Part shown: positions 46,933-56,086 of the stretch, one piece after another | How the letters are laid out: each line of letters opens with the position of its first letter | Position numbering within the stretch: the first letter of the stretch is position 1 | NCBI GenBank assembly: GCA_020446945.1 | Contig: JAGRDS010000013.1 | Span: 29,541-93,540 of the forward strand | Direction: 5' to 3' | Length of the DNA stretch: 64,000 nt | Source: Parvularculaceae bacterium | GTDB taxonomy: Bacteria; Pseudomonadota; Alphaproteobacteria; Caulobacterales; Parvularculaceae | The notes under the pieces: generated by a model | What the model was told of the DNA's origin: nothing | Databases searched by the model: none | What the model saw: the letters and a program-made list of their open reading frames with translations, nothing else | Made by a program: the position numbers and the translations under genes

Positions 46933-47697
46933 TCACCGCCGATCCGGCGCGTTTTGCAATTGCTCAAGCCTGGCGAGAATGGCTTCATTTTGCTCGCGCA
47001 GCAGTTCGAACTTCGGATCGTCCTCGTCCTCGACCGTTTTGACGACGATCGCCACGAACAGGTTGAGCATCGTGAATGTCGCGATCAGGACGAAGGTGAG
47101 AAAGAACACCCAGGAACGCTGATGCGTCTGCGCGACCTGCGAGGCGATTTCCGCCCAGCCTTCCAGCGTCATCACCTGAAACAGCGTGTACATCGATATG
47201 AAAACATTGCCGAAAATATCCGGATGATCGGCGCCGTAAATGTTCGCGCCGATAACCGCGAAGACATAAACGATCAGGACCAGCACGACGCCGACCGACG
47301 CGATGCCGGGAATTGAATCGAGCAGCGCGCTGACGACGATGCGCATGCGCGGAATGACGGTGACGAGACGAAGCACCCGCAGGACGCGCAGGGCGCGAAT
47401 CGCCGTCAGGCCGGAACTCGCGGCGAAAAGCGAAATGGCGACAATGATGAAGTCGAAAATGTTCCAGCCGGACCTGAAATAGCTCGCCGGCGCGGCGTAG
47501 AAGCGAAGCGCGATCTCGGCGGTGAACAGGGCGATGATGATCCGGTCGAGAACCACAATTTCGACGCCGAACGCATCCTTGACCGCCGGCAGGGTTTCAA
47601 GGCCCAGAAGGGCGGAATTCACCAGGATGAGCGCCAGCACGCCGGTCTGGAAATGACCGGATTCGACCAGCTTTCTTATCGGTTCGCGAAGCGGCAT
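46933..47697 (-). CDS. One-domain voltage-gated cation channel (BacNav/CavMr-like)
   Basis: A 254-residue six-helix ion channel subunit that should form tetramers. S1-S3 occupy about 15-95; S4 (100-119) carries Arg at 101, 104, 107, 110, 117 and 119 in the voltage-sensor pattern RALRVLRVLRLV; S5 about 130-152; the pore filter is TLEGWAE (177-183) after LFQVM; S6 about 195-220. The C-terminal tail (225-254) is acidic then coiled-coil-like, as in NaChBac channels. Gly in filter position 4 and Glu in position 7 differ from the sodium type TLESWSM. The start codon faces the TipN-like gene across about 100 bases. Confidence 0.93.
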   Translation of the reverse strand: MPLREPIRKLVESGHFQTGVLALILVNSALLGLETLPAVKDAFGVEIVVLDRIIIALFTAEIALRFYAAPASYFRSGWNIFDFIIVAISLFAASSGLTAIRALRVLRVLRLVTVIPRMRIVVSALLDSIPGIASVGVVLVLIVYVFAVIGANIYGADHPDIFGNVFISMYTLFQVMTLEGWAEIASQVAQTHQRSWVFFLTFVLIATFTMLNLFVAIVVKTVEDEDDPKFELLREQNEAILARLEQLQNAPDRR

Positions 47698-47803
47698 GAA
47701 ATTCTGGCTACGCCGATTGCCCGCCGGAAATCCACCCGCGCGCGCAATTGGCCTTTGCGCGAATTTGGGCTATTGCGGGCGCTTCGGACGCCGGGCGAGG
47801 TTC

Positions 47804-50230
47804 ATGACGAATTCAGCCGAAATAACAGATGGTTCCAGCGAGGGCGCGCCCGCAGGCCGCCCCAAGGTGCGGTTTCAGGGTGTCGTCGAATCCGCCGAGG
47901 ACGGCGAAATCGCCGAATATCGAAGCTTTGAGGATTGGGCGGCGGGCGCCGATCGCGGCGAACGCCAGGCCGCGCGGCTGGGGCGCGAGCTGTTTTTCGC
48001 CTCGCGCATCCTTTCAGTCTTCCTGTTCGCGCTGTTCATGGTCGGCTGGCCCGCCATGGCGACGCTCGGCTATTATAACCAGGTCGGCTCGTTCAAGGGC
48101 TATCATCTCGGACTCGCCTATGGCGATATCGCGCTTGTCGTCGGTTTCGTCGTCTCGCCGAGCCTTTGGCTGCTCGGCTATCTTGCCCTGCACATCATGA
48201 ATATTATCGGCCGGTCCGAAGCCGTCGCCGTCACCGCGCAACAGCTTTTGCAGCCCGACCGCACAGCGGTTGAAAACGTCCAGACGGTCGGGAGCGTCGT
48301 CCGCGAACAGATGGACGCGCTGAACGCCGGCATCGACGACGCGCTCATCCGCCTCGCCTCAGCCGAAGCGATGATCCGCCAGCATGTCGGCGCAATCGAA
48401 CAGGCCGGCGCCGCCGTTGAAAGCAAAACCTCCAAGGCGTCGGAGCGCGTTGCGAGCGAACGCGCGCGATTGATCGAACTTACCGAGGCGCTGAATGCGC
48501 GCGCCGACGATTTCGCGACCGCGATCGCGCAAAAAGCGCAGTCGAGCATCGAGGCGATGCAAAGCGCCGATGACGCCGGCGAACTCGCCGAAGCGCAGCT
48601 CCATGACAGGCTCGCCCGGCTTGAAACAGCCGCCCAGCGCGCGCTGATGAGTTTTGAAGCGCTCAACATCGCGCTTTCCGACGCCGACGAGCATATGCGC
48701 CTGACGTCGGGCGCGGTTGAAGCATCGGCGGCGGACGTGAAAAAGGCGAGCGAGCTTGCCGCGCGCATCGCGGACGCGGCGGCGGAATCGGCGGCGCGCA
48801 ATGCGGCCAATGTCGGCATGTCGGCGAACCAGGCCGCTGAACGCGCGCGCAAGGCGGCCGAGGATGCGATCGAATCGGCGCGCGTTGAAGCCGCGCGCGC
48901 ATCCGAAACAGCGATCGAATTTGCAACGCGCGAGGCGCAGCGCGTAACGGAAGCGGCCGCGCGCGCCGTGGAGGGCGTTCAGTCGGCGACGAAGGGCGCG
49001 GTCGAATCCGCCGCCGCCGATGCGGAAAAAGCCGCCTCCGCCGCAAACCTCGTTTCCGATGCGGCCAAACTCGCCACCAGCGCCGCGCGCGAGGCCTCCG
49101 ATGAGGTCAGGAAAGCGAGCGAGTTCGCCAAGAAAAGCGCCGACGATGCGATCAGTTTTTCAAAGACCGCCTCTGAAAATGTCGCAAAGCGGAACGAAGA
49201 ACTCGCCGCCGCGCGCGCCTCTCTCGAAGCGGAGAACACGCGCCTTGAATCGCTGATCGAGGAACAGCGCCGGCGCGCCGATCGCCTTGCGGAGGCGATT
49301 GCAACGCAGACGGAGCGGCTTTCAAAACTCGCCGAAAACCAGTTGCGCGAACAGGAAGCGGCCGCGCGCCTGGTGGAGGCGCAGGCCGCCATGCAAAAAG
49401 CGCGCGCCGCCGACATTGAGCGCGAAGAACAAACGCAAGCCGCTGCAAAAGCGCGCATGGAGGAATTCGAGCGGACGGCGAAAGCAGAAGCCGAAACGAA
49501 AAAATCAGAAGCGGCGGCGAAGAAAGAGCGTGTCGCGCGCGAACAGCGCGAGGCGGCGTCGAACGTACTCGACCTCGGCGACAGCGCGCGCATGCGCAAC
49601 GGCGCGCGGACGGCGAACAAACCGTCCGGCGAAACGACCGCGCGCCTTGATGAACTTGCAGCGGAAATCTCGCGCGTGCGTCCGAACGGAAAGACCGGCG
49701 GCAAACCGGACGCCGGCGCGAATGGCGAAAAAAACGGCGCCGGGCGCGCGCAGCCGGAGCGCCCGAATAAAGACGGCGTCACCTGGCGCGAAATTCTAAC
49801 CGCGACCGACGACGCAGAACCGCTCGACCTCGGCGCCGCCTCGCGCCGCAAAAAAGAAGAACGCGCCAAAGCCAATGATGCGATCCGCATCATCTCCGGG
49901 CTTCAATCCTTCACGCTCGATCTTGAAACGCGCCTTTACGGCGACCCGCCGCCTGCGCTCCTGGAGCGGTTCGAACGCGGCGACCGTAACGCCTTCGCCA
50001 ACCGCATCCTTCGTCTAAATGAATCCGATGTGAAACGCCGCATTCGCGCCGAATCCGCGCGCGATAAAACGTTCGAGCGCGGCATACATGATTTCCTGCA
50101 CGGGTTTGAGCAACTGCTCGAAGACGCGACGACATCGCAAACCGCCGACGAGGAACTTGAGGAATATCTCTCCTCCCCGCTCGGCCGCGTCTATCTGCTC
50201 GTCGGCGCGACCGTCGGTTATTTCGCCTGA
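47804..50230 (+). CDS. Large membrane-anchored coiled-coil protein, TipN-like architecture
   Basis: An 808-residue protein: cytoplasmic N-terminus, two membrane helices (about 64-88 and 106-134), then about 500 residues of Ala/Glu/Lys/Arg-rich coiled coil (for example EARASLEAENTRLESLIEEQRRRADRL), a disordered charged region, and a compact C-terminal domain (about 690-808; LQSFTLDLETRLYGDPPPALLERFERG ... SSPLGRVYLLVGATVGYF). This resembles Caulobacter TipN, a new-pole marker, but the match is by architecture only. The start at 47804 has GCGAGG five bases before; an ATG at 47696 would overlap the channel promoter. Confidence 0.75.
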   Translation: MTNSAEITDGSSEGAPAGRPKVRFQGVVESAEDGEIAEYRSFEDWAAGADRGERQAARLGRELFFASRILSVFLFALFMVGWPAMATLGYYNQVGSFKGYHLGLAYGDIALVVGFVVSPSLWLLGYLALHIMNIIGRSEAVAVTAQQLLQPDRTAVENVQTVGSVVREQMDALNAGIDDALIRLASAEAMIRQHVGAIEQAGAAVESKTSKASERVASERARLIELTEALNARADDFATAIAQKAQSSIEAMQSADDAGELAEAQLHDRLARLETAAQRALMSFEALNIALSDADEHMRLTSGAVEASAADVKKASELAARIADAAAESAARNAANVGMSANQAAERARKAAEDAIESARVEAARASETAIEFATREAQRVTEAAARAVEGVQSATKGAVESAAADAEKAASAANLVSDAAKLATSAAREASDEVRKASEFAKKSADDAISFSKTASENVAKRNEELAAARASLEAENTRLESLIEEQRRRADRLAEAIATQTERLSKLAENQLREQEAAARLVEAQAAMQKARAADIEREEQTQAAAKARMEEFERTAKAEAETKKSEAAAKKERVAREQREAASNVLDLGDSARMRNGARTANKPSGETTARLDELAAEISRVRPNGKTGGKPDAGANGEKNGAGRAQPERPNKDGVTWREILTATDDAEPLDLGAASRRKKEERAKANDAIRIISGLQSFTLDLETRLYGDPPPALLERFERGDRNAFANRILRLNESDVKRRIRAESARDKTFERGIHDFLHGFEQLLEDATTSQTADEELEEYLSSPLGRVYLLVGATVGYFA

Positions 50231-50848
50231 TCAGCCGCCGCGCGCTTCGCTTTCGCGCGCCGCCTCTTCAAACGTCCAGTCGACGATCTGGCGCTGGATT
50301 TGCTGTAATCCTTCATTGAGCGCGTTGGCGGCCGCGCCGGCGTTATCGGCGCTGACCGGCGTGTGCGATGTGAAAAGTTTCGAGGCGTAAATGACGGCGC
50401 GCCCATCCGTCAGCCGTGCGTATACGGCCGATTTCGCCGTCAGGGTTCCGTTCCGGTGTTCAACGGAAAGATTGCGGATATCGGTTTGCAGGACATAGGT
50501 CGAAACCGGCAATGCGGTCCGGCTGCCGACGCCGCGGATAAGCCCGGTGTTTTCAAAGCTGCGCGTCAGGGCGACGGCGAACAGCCGCGGCGCGCGATCG
50601 ACCCATTCCCCGCCCGCGTAATATTCGATGCGCGCCGGCGCCCGCGACAGGGCGATCTTGGCCGAATTAAAGGCGAGCGTCGCGTCGGGCGCTTCGACGC
50701 CGAGCGACCAGTCGACCGGCGCGCGCGCAGGCGCGGCGTCTGCAACGTCGCTTACTTCATACCGCGCCGAAGGCGGCGCCGCCTCGGGCAGAACGGATAC
50801 GCAAGCCTGGAGCAGAAACGGCAAGGCGATGATAACGGATTTTCTCAT
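50231..50848 (-). CDS. ABC-type transport auxiliary lipoprotein (PqiC-like)
   Basis: A 205-residue outer-membrane lipoprotein (lipobox LLQAC, Cys16). The body matches the family of auxiliary lipoproteins that accompany MCE-type lipid transporters (DWSLGVEAPDATLAFNSAKIAL, RIEYYAGGEWVDRAPRLF, YVLQTDIRNLSVEHRNG). It probably docks the periplasmic MCE tunnel to the outer membrane. Last gene of the four-gene lipid transport operon; its start overlaps the MCE gene stop by four bases. Confidence 0.9.
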   Translation of the reverse strand: MRKSVIIALPFLLQACVSVLPEAAPPSARYEVSDVADAAPARAPVDWSLGVEAPDATLAFNSAKIALSRAPARIEYYAGGEWVDRAPRLFAVALTRSFENTGLIRGVGSRTALPVSTYVLQTDIRNLSVEHRNGTLTAKSAVYARLTDGRAVIYASKLFTSHTPVSADNAGAAANALNEGLQQIQRQIVDWTFEEAARESEARGG

Positions 50849-51723
50849 TGCGCGCCCTCATATCGCGGCGTCGACTCGCCAAGCAGATAGCCGCGCGGGT
50901 CGCGATCGATCTCGCGCAACACCTGGTCGAGCGTTTTAAACAACTGCCTCGCCTCAGCGACGGCGGGGCCGACCTGCGCCAGCCCCTGATCGGTGAACAC
51001 GCGCAGGGATTGGCGATTTTCCGCGAGCGTCGCGCGCAATTCCGCGATCAGCGCCTTCGCCTCGTTCAGCGTCTCCTCCGGCGCGCCGTTCGAAATCAGA
51101 CTGTCGAGGCTTGCGGACGCATCGGCGAGCTTTTTCGAAGTGACGGCGAAATTTTCTATCGTTGCGGCGATATTTTCATCCTGTTCCGCGAACGTTCCGG
51201 CCAGCGTGTCGACGCTTGCAAGTATGCTGGAGAAGGCGCGAGTATTTTCTTCCGACAACAGACGGTTCGCCGACGCGATAATTTCGTTCGACCCTGCGAG
51301 TATCTGCGCAATGCCTCCTGCGTCGGCTTCAAGGCGCGGCACGCCCCGCGTCACGTCTTTCAGCAAAGGCTCGCCCGCGCTTCCGCCGACGAGCTGGATA
51401 ATGGCGAGGCCCGTGAAGCCGACAAGTTCAAGTTCGGCCTTTGTGTTGGTCTTGACCGGCGTGTCGTTATCGACGCGAATCCGCGCGATCACGACGGACG
51501 GATCGTCGGGGTCGATCGTCAGCGATTTGACGGTTCCCTTTTGAATGCCGTTGAAACTGACGCCGGCGCCGACGGAAAGGCCGGAAACGCGCTCGCGGAA
51601 AATTACGTCATACTCGTCATAATCATTGTCGGCGCGCGTCAGGAAAAGAATTGTGAGAAACGCCGCCGCAATGGCGATAAGCACCATTGAGCCGACAAAC
51701 ACGTAACTGCCGCGCGTTTCCAT
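50845..51723 (-). CDS. MlaD-family MCE protein of the lipid ABC transporter
   Basis: A 292-residue protein with an N-terminal membrane helix (about 8-28), one MCE domain (about 38-115; YDVIFRERVSGLSVGAGVSFNGIQKGTV), and a long helical tail (about 130-280) suited to forming a tunnel, as in LetB/PqiB- or Mce-type needles. Carries lipid between the inner-membrane permease and the lipoprotein. Third gene of the operon; three bases separate it from the ATPase gene. Confidence 0.93.
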   Translation of the reverse strand: METRGSYVFVGSMVLIAIAAAFLTILFLTRADNDYDEYDVIFRERVSGLSVGAGVSFNGIQKGTVKSLTIDPDDPSVVIARIRVDNDTPVKTNTKAELELVGFTGLAIIQLVGGSAGEPLLKDVTRGVPRLEADAGGIAQILAGSNEIIASANRLLSEENTRAFSSILASVDTLAGTFAEQDENIAATIENFAVTSKKLADASASLDSLISNGAPEETLNEAKALIAELRATLAENRQSLRVFTDQGLAQVGPAVAEARQLFKTLDQVLREIDRDPRGYLLGESTPRYEGAQ

Positions 51724-51726
51724 GTC

Positions 51727-52539
51727 TCAGTCTTTCTTCGCCGCGCTGGCGGCGTCCGTCTTTTTCGCTTCCAGCGCCGCGCGGCCGCGCGGACCGGAAA
51801 AATAGGCCTGTATCCAGGGGTGTTCGGACCGGCGAACCTCCTCAAGCGTGCCGATCGCGATCACCTTTTTTTCCGCCAGCACGGCCACCCGGTCGCAGGT
51901 CGCGTGCAGCGTGTCGAGATCATGGGTCACCATAAACACTGTTAACCCTAAGGAATTCTTGAGGTTGACGATCAATTCGTCGAAGTTTTCCGCCCCGATC
52001 GGGTCCAGTCCCGCCGTCGGTTCGTCGAGGAACACGATTTCCGGATCGAGCGCGATCGCCCGGGCGAGGCCGGCGCGCTTGTTCATACCCCCTGATAGCT
52101 CGGACGGGTATTTCGCGCCGGCGTCGGGCGGAAGGCCGGACATGGAAATTTTCATGGCCGCGATGTCGGCCGCAAGCTCATGCGGGAGTTTTAAATGTTC
52201 GCGGATCGGCGCCATTACATTTTGCGCGACGGTCAGCGATGAAAACAGCGCCCCGCCCTGGAACATGACGCCCCAGCGTTTTTCAATCTCGACCTGATCG
52301 GCGGCGCTTGTCGCGTAAAAATCCTCGCCGAAAATTTTCACTGTCCCGGCCGATGGCGGTTTCAGGCCGATTATCGCGCGCATCAGGACGGATTTTCCCG
52401 TTCCGGATCCGCCGACGACGCCAAGGATTTCATTGCGCCGGATCGAAAGGTCGAGGCCGTCATGAATGACGACATCGCCAAACTGCGTGCGCAATCCCTT
52501 GACTTCGATAACGTGTTCCCTGTGCGAATGACCGACCAT
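51727..52539 (-). CDS. ABC transporter ATPase, MlaF-like
   Basis: A 270-residue ATPase that powers the lipid permease. Walker A GGSGTGKS, signature SGGMNKRAGLARA, Walker B EIVFLDEPTAGLDP and switch His in MVTHDLDT are intact. The start is ATG 52539, which shares one base with the permease stop (TAATG); the much longer open frame reaching 53367 is out of frame with the permease and unreal. The C-terminal tail past the ATPase core (GPRGRAALEAKK) resembles the MlaF extension. Confidence 0.94.
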   Translation of the reverse strand: MVGHSHREHVIEVKGLRTQFGDVVIHDGLDLSIRRNEILGVVGGSGTGKSVLMRAIIGLKPPSAGTVKIFGEDFYATSAADQVEIEKRWGVMFQGGALFSSLTVAQNVMAPIREHLKLPHELAADIAAMKISMSGLPPDAGAKYPSELSGGMNKRAGLARAIALDPEIVFLDEPTAGLDPIGAENFDELIVNLKNSLGLTVFMVTHDLDTLHATCDRVAVLAEKKVIAIGTLEEVRRSEHPWIQAYFSGPRGRAALEAKKTDAASAAKKD

Positions 52540-53669
52540 TAAAAATCGATCTCCAGAAAGAACATGGCGAAGAATGCGTCGAGAATGATGACGACGAAAA
52601 GGGATTGAACGACGGAAAGCGTCGTTCTCTGGCCGAGGCTTTCCGAGCTGCCTGCGACCTCCATGCCCTGGTAGCAGCCGATAATCGCGATGACGAAAGC
52701 AAAAAACGGCGCCTTGATGAGACCGACCCAGAAATTCGAAAGCGCAATCGTTTCCTGAAGCCGTCCGACGAAAAAGACCGGCGAGATATCCATCGCCGTC
52801 GCCGCGACGACGCCGCCGCCGATAACGCCGAGTACGGCCGCCATAAAGGCGAGAATGGGCATGAAAACGATAAGCGCGATCGTTCGCGGAAGAACCAGCA
52901 CCTCGATCGGATCGAGGCCGAGCGCGCGCAGGGCGTCGATCTCCTCGCGGATTTTCATTGTACCGATGGCTGCGGTGAACGCGCTGCCTGAACGCCCGGC
53001 GACGAGAATGGCGGAAAGCAGTACGCCGAATTCGCGCATCACCGAAATACCGACCAGTTCGACCGTGAAAACTTCGGCGTTGAACAGGCGCAGGATTTTC
53101 GCGCCCATGAACGCGACGACCGCGCCGATGAGAAACGACATCAGGCCGACGATCGGCATCGCGTCGATGCCGGCCTCTTCCATGTGGTGAACGATCGACG
53201 TCATGCGAAGGCGCTTCGGCTCGCGCAGGACGCGCATCAACGTCGACAGGGTCTGGCCGATGAAATTCAAAACCTCGATCGAGACATAATAGCCTTCGAT
53301 TAGCCCGCGCCCGAACCGGTTGACCATCATGACGAAGGCGTTGCGATGCGCCGGCGCTATCTCGCACGGCGCAACATGCGGGCGAACATTGTCGAGCAAT
53401 CGCCGATGAGCGCTCGAAGCGCCGACAATGGCCGACGCCCGCGTGCGCGCGCCGCAGGCCGCGATGATGCGCTCGAACACCATCGCGCCGGCGGTGTCGA
53501 GGCGTTTGACGCCCGAAATATCGATCGTGATATCGCGCCCGACGCTATCGTCTTCGAAGGCGCGCAGGTCCGCATCGATGGCGCCGAGATGGCGCGCCAG
53601 CCAGTCGCCGGTCGCAACCAGCCGCAGCAATCCGCCCTTTATGTCCGTCGTATAGGCCGCCGGCTGCAT
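52539..53669 (-). CDS. MlaE-family lipid ABC permease with N-terminal STAS domain
   Basis: A 376-residue permease. Residues 1-100 form a STAS-like domain (ITIDISGVKRLDTAGAMVFERII), equivalent to the separate MlaB of E. coli; the rest is the MlaE permease with five or six helices and conserved blocks IVGLMSFLIGAVVAF, EFGVLLSAILVAGRSGSAFTAAIGTMKIREEIDALRALG and PFFAFVIAIIGCYQG. First gene of the operon permease-ATPase-MCE-lipoprotein, likely phospholipid transport across the envelope. Confidence 0.94.
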   Translation of the reverse strand: MQPAAYTTDIKGGLLRLVATGDWLARHLGAIDADLRAFEDDSVGRDITIDISGVKRLDTAGAMVFERIIAACGARTRASAIVGASSAHRRLLDNVRPHVAPCEIAPAHRNAFVMMVNRFGRGLIEGYYVSIEVLNFIGQTLSTLMRVLREPKRLRMTSIVHHMEEAGIDAMPIVGLMSFLIGAVVAFMGAKILRLFNAEVFTVELVGISVMREFGVLLSAILVAGRSGSAFTAAIGTMKIREEIDALRALGLDPIEVLVLPRTIALIVFMPILAFMAAVLGVIGGGVVAATAMDISPVFFVGRLQETIALSNFWVGLIKAPFFAFVIAIIGCYQGMEVAGSSESLGQRTTLSVVQSLFVVIILDAFFAMFFLEIDF

Positions 53670-53687
53670 TTCGCCTCATAATTCCTG

Positions 53688-53704
53688 GTTAACGGAGCGT
53701 TTAC
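53688..53704. promoter_or_regulatory. CtrA-like element upstream of the lipid transport operon
   Basis: GTTAACGGAGCGTTTAC holds TTAA-N7-TTTA, one change from the CtrA consensus TTAA-N7-TTAA. A similar sequence lies at 26658-26675. It sits 20 bases upstream of the permease start, between divergent genes. Weak on its own. Confidence 0.25.
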
Positions 53705-53825
53705 GGCGCACCGCTTGCATTGTGGTCGCATAGCGCAGGATGATAAATTCATCCTGAAATATGGTGAACGCGCGTTAATTTCGCGCCTTGCGCCAGAGTT
53801 TTTTTGAGAATTGGAGCGCGGCCGG

Positions 53826-56072
53826 GTGGCGAAGTCGGGTTTCGGGGCGAATTTGCGATGGCTTGGCGCGCTGCCGCTGCTGGCGATGGTCGCAGTTATG
53901 GCGGCGATCGCCATAACGACGCTCGCCAACGCCGATTCGCGGGCGGGCGGCGCGCGCGAGCGGCTTTTCGATCTTTATCAGCGGCTTTTTCCCGCGCCGG
54001 CGAGCGCCTCCCCCTTCCACATTCTCGAAATCGACCGGGAAAGCATCGACAGGATCGGCCCCTGGCCCTGGCCGCGCTCCCTCATCGGGGAAATCGTCAC
54101 GGCGAGCGCCGAAGCCGGCGCCAAGGGCGTCGTTTACCTCGAAGGCGTCGACCGGGCGGACCCTCTGTCCCCCGAAACGATCGGCGATTTCTGGCTCGCG
54201 GGCGCGCGCGATGAACGCCTTGCGCAGGAGCTTTCGCTTCTTCCCGGCACGGATTTGACGCTGGCGCGCGCGATGGCCGAGACGAACGCCGCCATTGCCA
54301 TCGACGCCGCATCGGCGCCGCGCCTGTTCGCGCGGTTGACGCTTGAACGCGGCGACGCCGCGGCGGCGCGCACCATATCGACGCAATCCCAATCGCAATA
54401 TTTCGGACTGTCCGCCGCACGGCTCGGCGCGCCGTTGAACGCCGATCTCGCCGCCGCCGCTTCGCTGACGGTGGCCGCCCTTCCCGCAGACGGCGACGGC
54501 GCAGTTCGAACGGCGGTTCTTTTGTGGGCCGCCAACGGCGCGCTCGCCCCGCTTTCGGCGCTCGAAGCGGCCCGGATCGCCCTCGGCGCGAAAACGATCG
54601 AGATCGTACCCGACAAAACCTCCGTCACCGCCGTCGGCCAGACGCCGGCCGCGGTTCGCGTCGGCGCCGTCACGCTCGACCTGTCGGACTTTGCAGCGAC
54701 GCGCATCTATTTCCCGCGCCGCATCGACGCGGCGAAAACGCCCGCATGGAAAGCGCTCAGCGACGTGTCGTCGCTCGGCCAGCTTTCGGGAAAAGTCGTC
54801 CTCATCGGACTGGACCGATCGATCGGGCAAACCGTCAGGACGGCGCGCGGAGATATGTCTCCGGCGGAAGTTCACGCCCTCATCGCCGGCCAGATCGTCG
54901 CCGGCGCTTCGGCGAAGCGGCCCGGATGGGCCGGTTATCTAGAAGCGCTCGCCGTCATGCTGTTCGGCGCAGGCGCAATCATGTGGTCGCAAAAGCTCGA
55001 ATTCTGGAAGGCGGTCGGCGTCGCGGCCGGCGCGGCGCTCGCGCTTTTCGTCGCGTCGATGGCGGCGTTCGCCGGCGGCGAAATCCTGCTTGATCCGATT
55101 GCGCCGTCGCTGGCGCTGTTCCTCGGCGCCTTTACGGTCGCTGGCGGGCGATCGCTCGGCGGCGCGCTGAAAGACGATAGCGTACGCGGCGCCTTCAAGG
55201 GCGCGCTTCCCGAAACGACGATGAAGCGCGTTCGAGAAGAAGGCTCGGCCGATGTGCTGGAAGGCTCGCGGCGCCCGGTTACGGTTCTCGCCTGCGAACT
55301 CAGCCTGCTTGAAGACGATGTTGCGCGCCTTTCCGATACGCCTGGCGAAATCACCGCACTTATCGCGCTCGGCTGCGTTCATCTGAAAAAGGCGATCATA
55401 GACGCCGGCGGCGCCGCCGATCAGGCCGAAGGCGGGCGCGTTCTCGCCTATTTCAACGCGCCGCTTGAAAACGCCGACCATCTTCGCGACGCCTGTTCGG
55501 CGGCGTTGCGCCTTGTCGAAAGCATGGACAAGATCAACGCCGAGCTTGAAAATTCGCCGCAATTGCGGGACGTGCAATTGCGCCTGGCGATCGGCGTCGC
55601 CAGCGGCGATTGTTTCGTCGGCCCGATGGGGCATGGCCGCAATAATCGGTATTCGGCGATCGGACGCCCGGTCGAACTCGCCTCGTTCCTTTGCCGGCAG
55701 GCGCAGGTTTACGGCCCGGCGATCATTTGCGACGAAACGGTGCATCGCAAGACGAACCACAATTTTGCGTTTCTGGAGCTTGATCGCCTGAAAGAGCCGG
55801 GCGCCGAGCGGCCTTTCAATATTTACGCGCTGGTCGGCAATCCGTTTATCAAATCGAGCCGGGGGTTTCGCACGCTTGAGGAAGCGCACCGCGACATGCT
55901 CGCCGCCTATCGCAATGGCGACTGGCTTTCGGCGCGCGCGCATCTGGCCAAGGCCCGTCAATCGCCCGGCGCAAGGATCGCCCTGTTCGATCTATATGAC
56001 GAACGCATCCGGTCGAGATTGAATGACGATGAGCGCGAACACTGGGACGGCGCGCAGATCGTGACGATCTGA
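53826..56072 (+). CDS. CHASE2 membrane sensor with degenerate class III cyclase domain
   Basis: A 748-residue protein: one N-terminal helix (about 12-36), a periplasmic CHASE2 domain (about 45-360; FHILEIDRESIDRIGPWPWPRSL, VVLIGLDRSIGQTV), three membrane helices (about 370-455), then a class III cyclase homology domain (about 485-680). All catalytic positions are changed: first metal Asp to Glu491 (LACELS), second metal Asp to Gly537 (EGGRVLAYF), and in IGRPVELASFL the Asp, Asn and Arg of the family IGDAVNLASRL are Arg614, Glu617 and Phe621. It is probably a sensor without cyclase activity. GTG start at 53826 follows GGAG; a TTG at 53811 is less likely. Confidence 0.85.
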   Translation: MAKSGFGANLRWLGALPLLAMVAVMAAIAITTLANADSRAGGARERLFDLYQRLFPAPASASPFHILEIDRESIDRIGPWPWPRSLIGEIVTASAEAGAKGVVYLEGVDRADPLSPETIGDFWLAGARDERLAQELSLLPGTDLTLARAMAETNAAIAIDAASAPRLFARLTLERGDAAAARTISTQSQSQYFGLSAARLGAPLNADLAAAASLTVAALPADGDGAVRTAVLLWAANGALAPLSALEAARIALGAKTIEIVPDKTSVTAVGQTPAAVRVGAVTLDLSDFAATRIYFPRRIDAAKTPAWKALSDVSSLGQLSGKVVLIGLDRSIGQTVRTARGDMSPAEVHALIAGQIVAGASAKRPGWAGYLEALAVMLFGAGAIMWSQKLEFWKAVGVAAGAALALFVASMAAFAGGEILLDPIAPSLALFLGAFTVAGGRSLGGALKDDSVRGAFKGALPETTMKRVREEGSADVLEGSRRPVTVLACELSLLEDDVARLSDTPGEITALIALGCVHLKKAIIDAGGAADQAEGGRVLAYFNAPLENADHLRDACSAALRLVESMDKINAELENSPQLRDVQLRLAIGVASGDCFVGPMGHGRNNRYSAIGRPVELASFLCRQAQVYGPAIICDETVHRKTNHNFAFLELDRLKEPGAERPFNIYALVGNPFIKSSRGFRTLEEAHRDMLAAYRNGDWLSARAHLAKARQSPGARIALFDLYDERIRSRLNDDEREHWDGAQIVTI

Positions 56073-56086
56073 TCCGGCGGGAAAAA

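Noticed and set aside
48979..49893. A 304-codon minus-strand frame within the coiled-coil gene
   Set aside because: Ser/Ala/Arg-rich mirror of the Ala/Glu/Lys coiled coil; no features of a real protein.
52540..53367. N-terminal extension of the ABC ATPase to a 546-residue protein
   Set aside because: The extra part is antiframe to the MlaE permease gene and Arg/His-rich; the ATPase domain begins properly at 52539.
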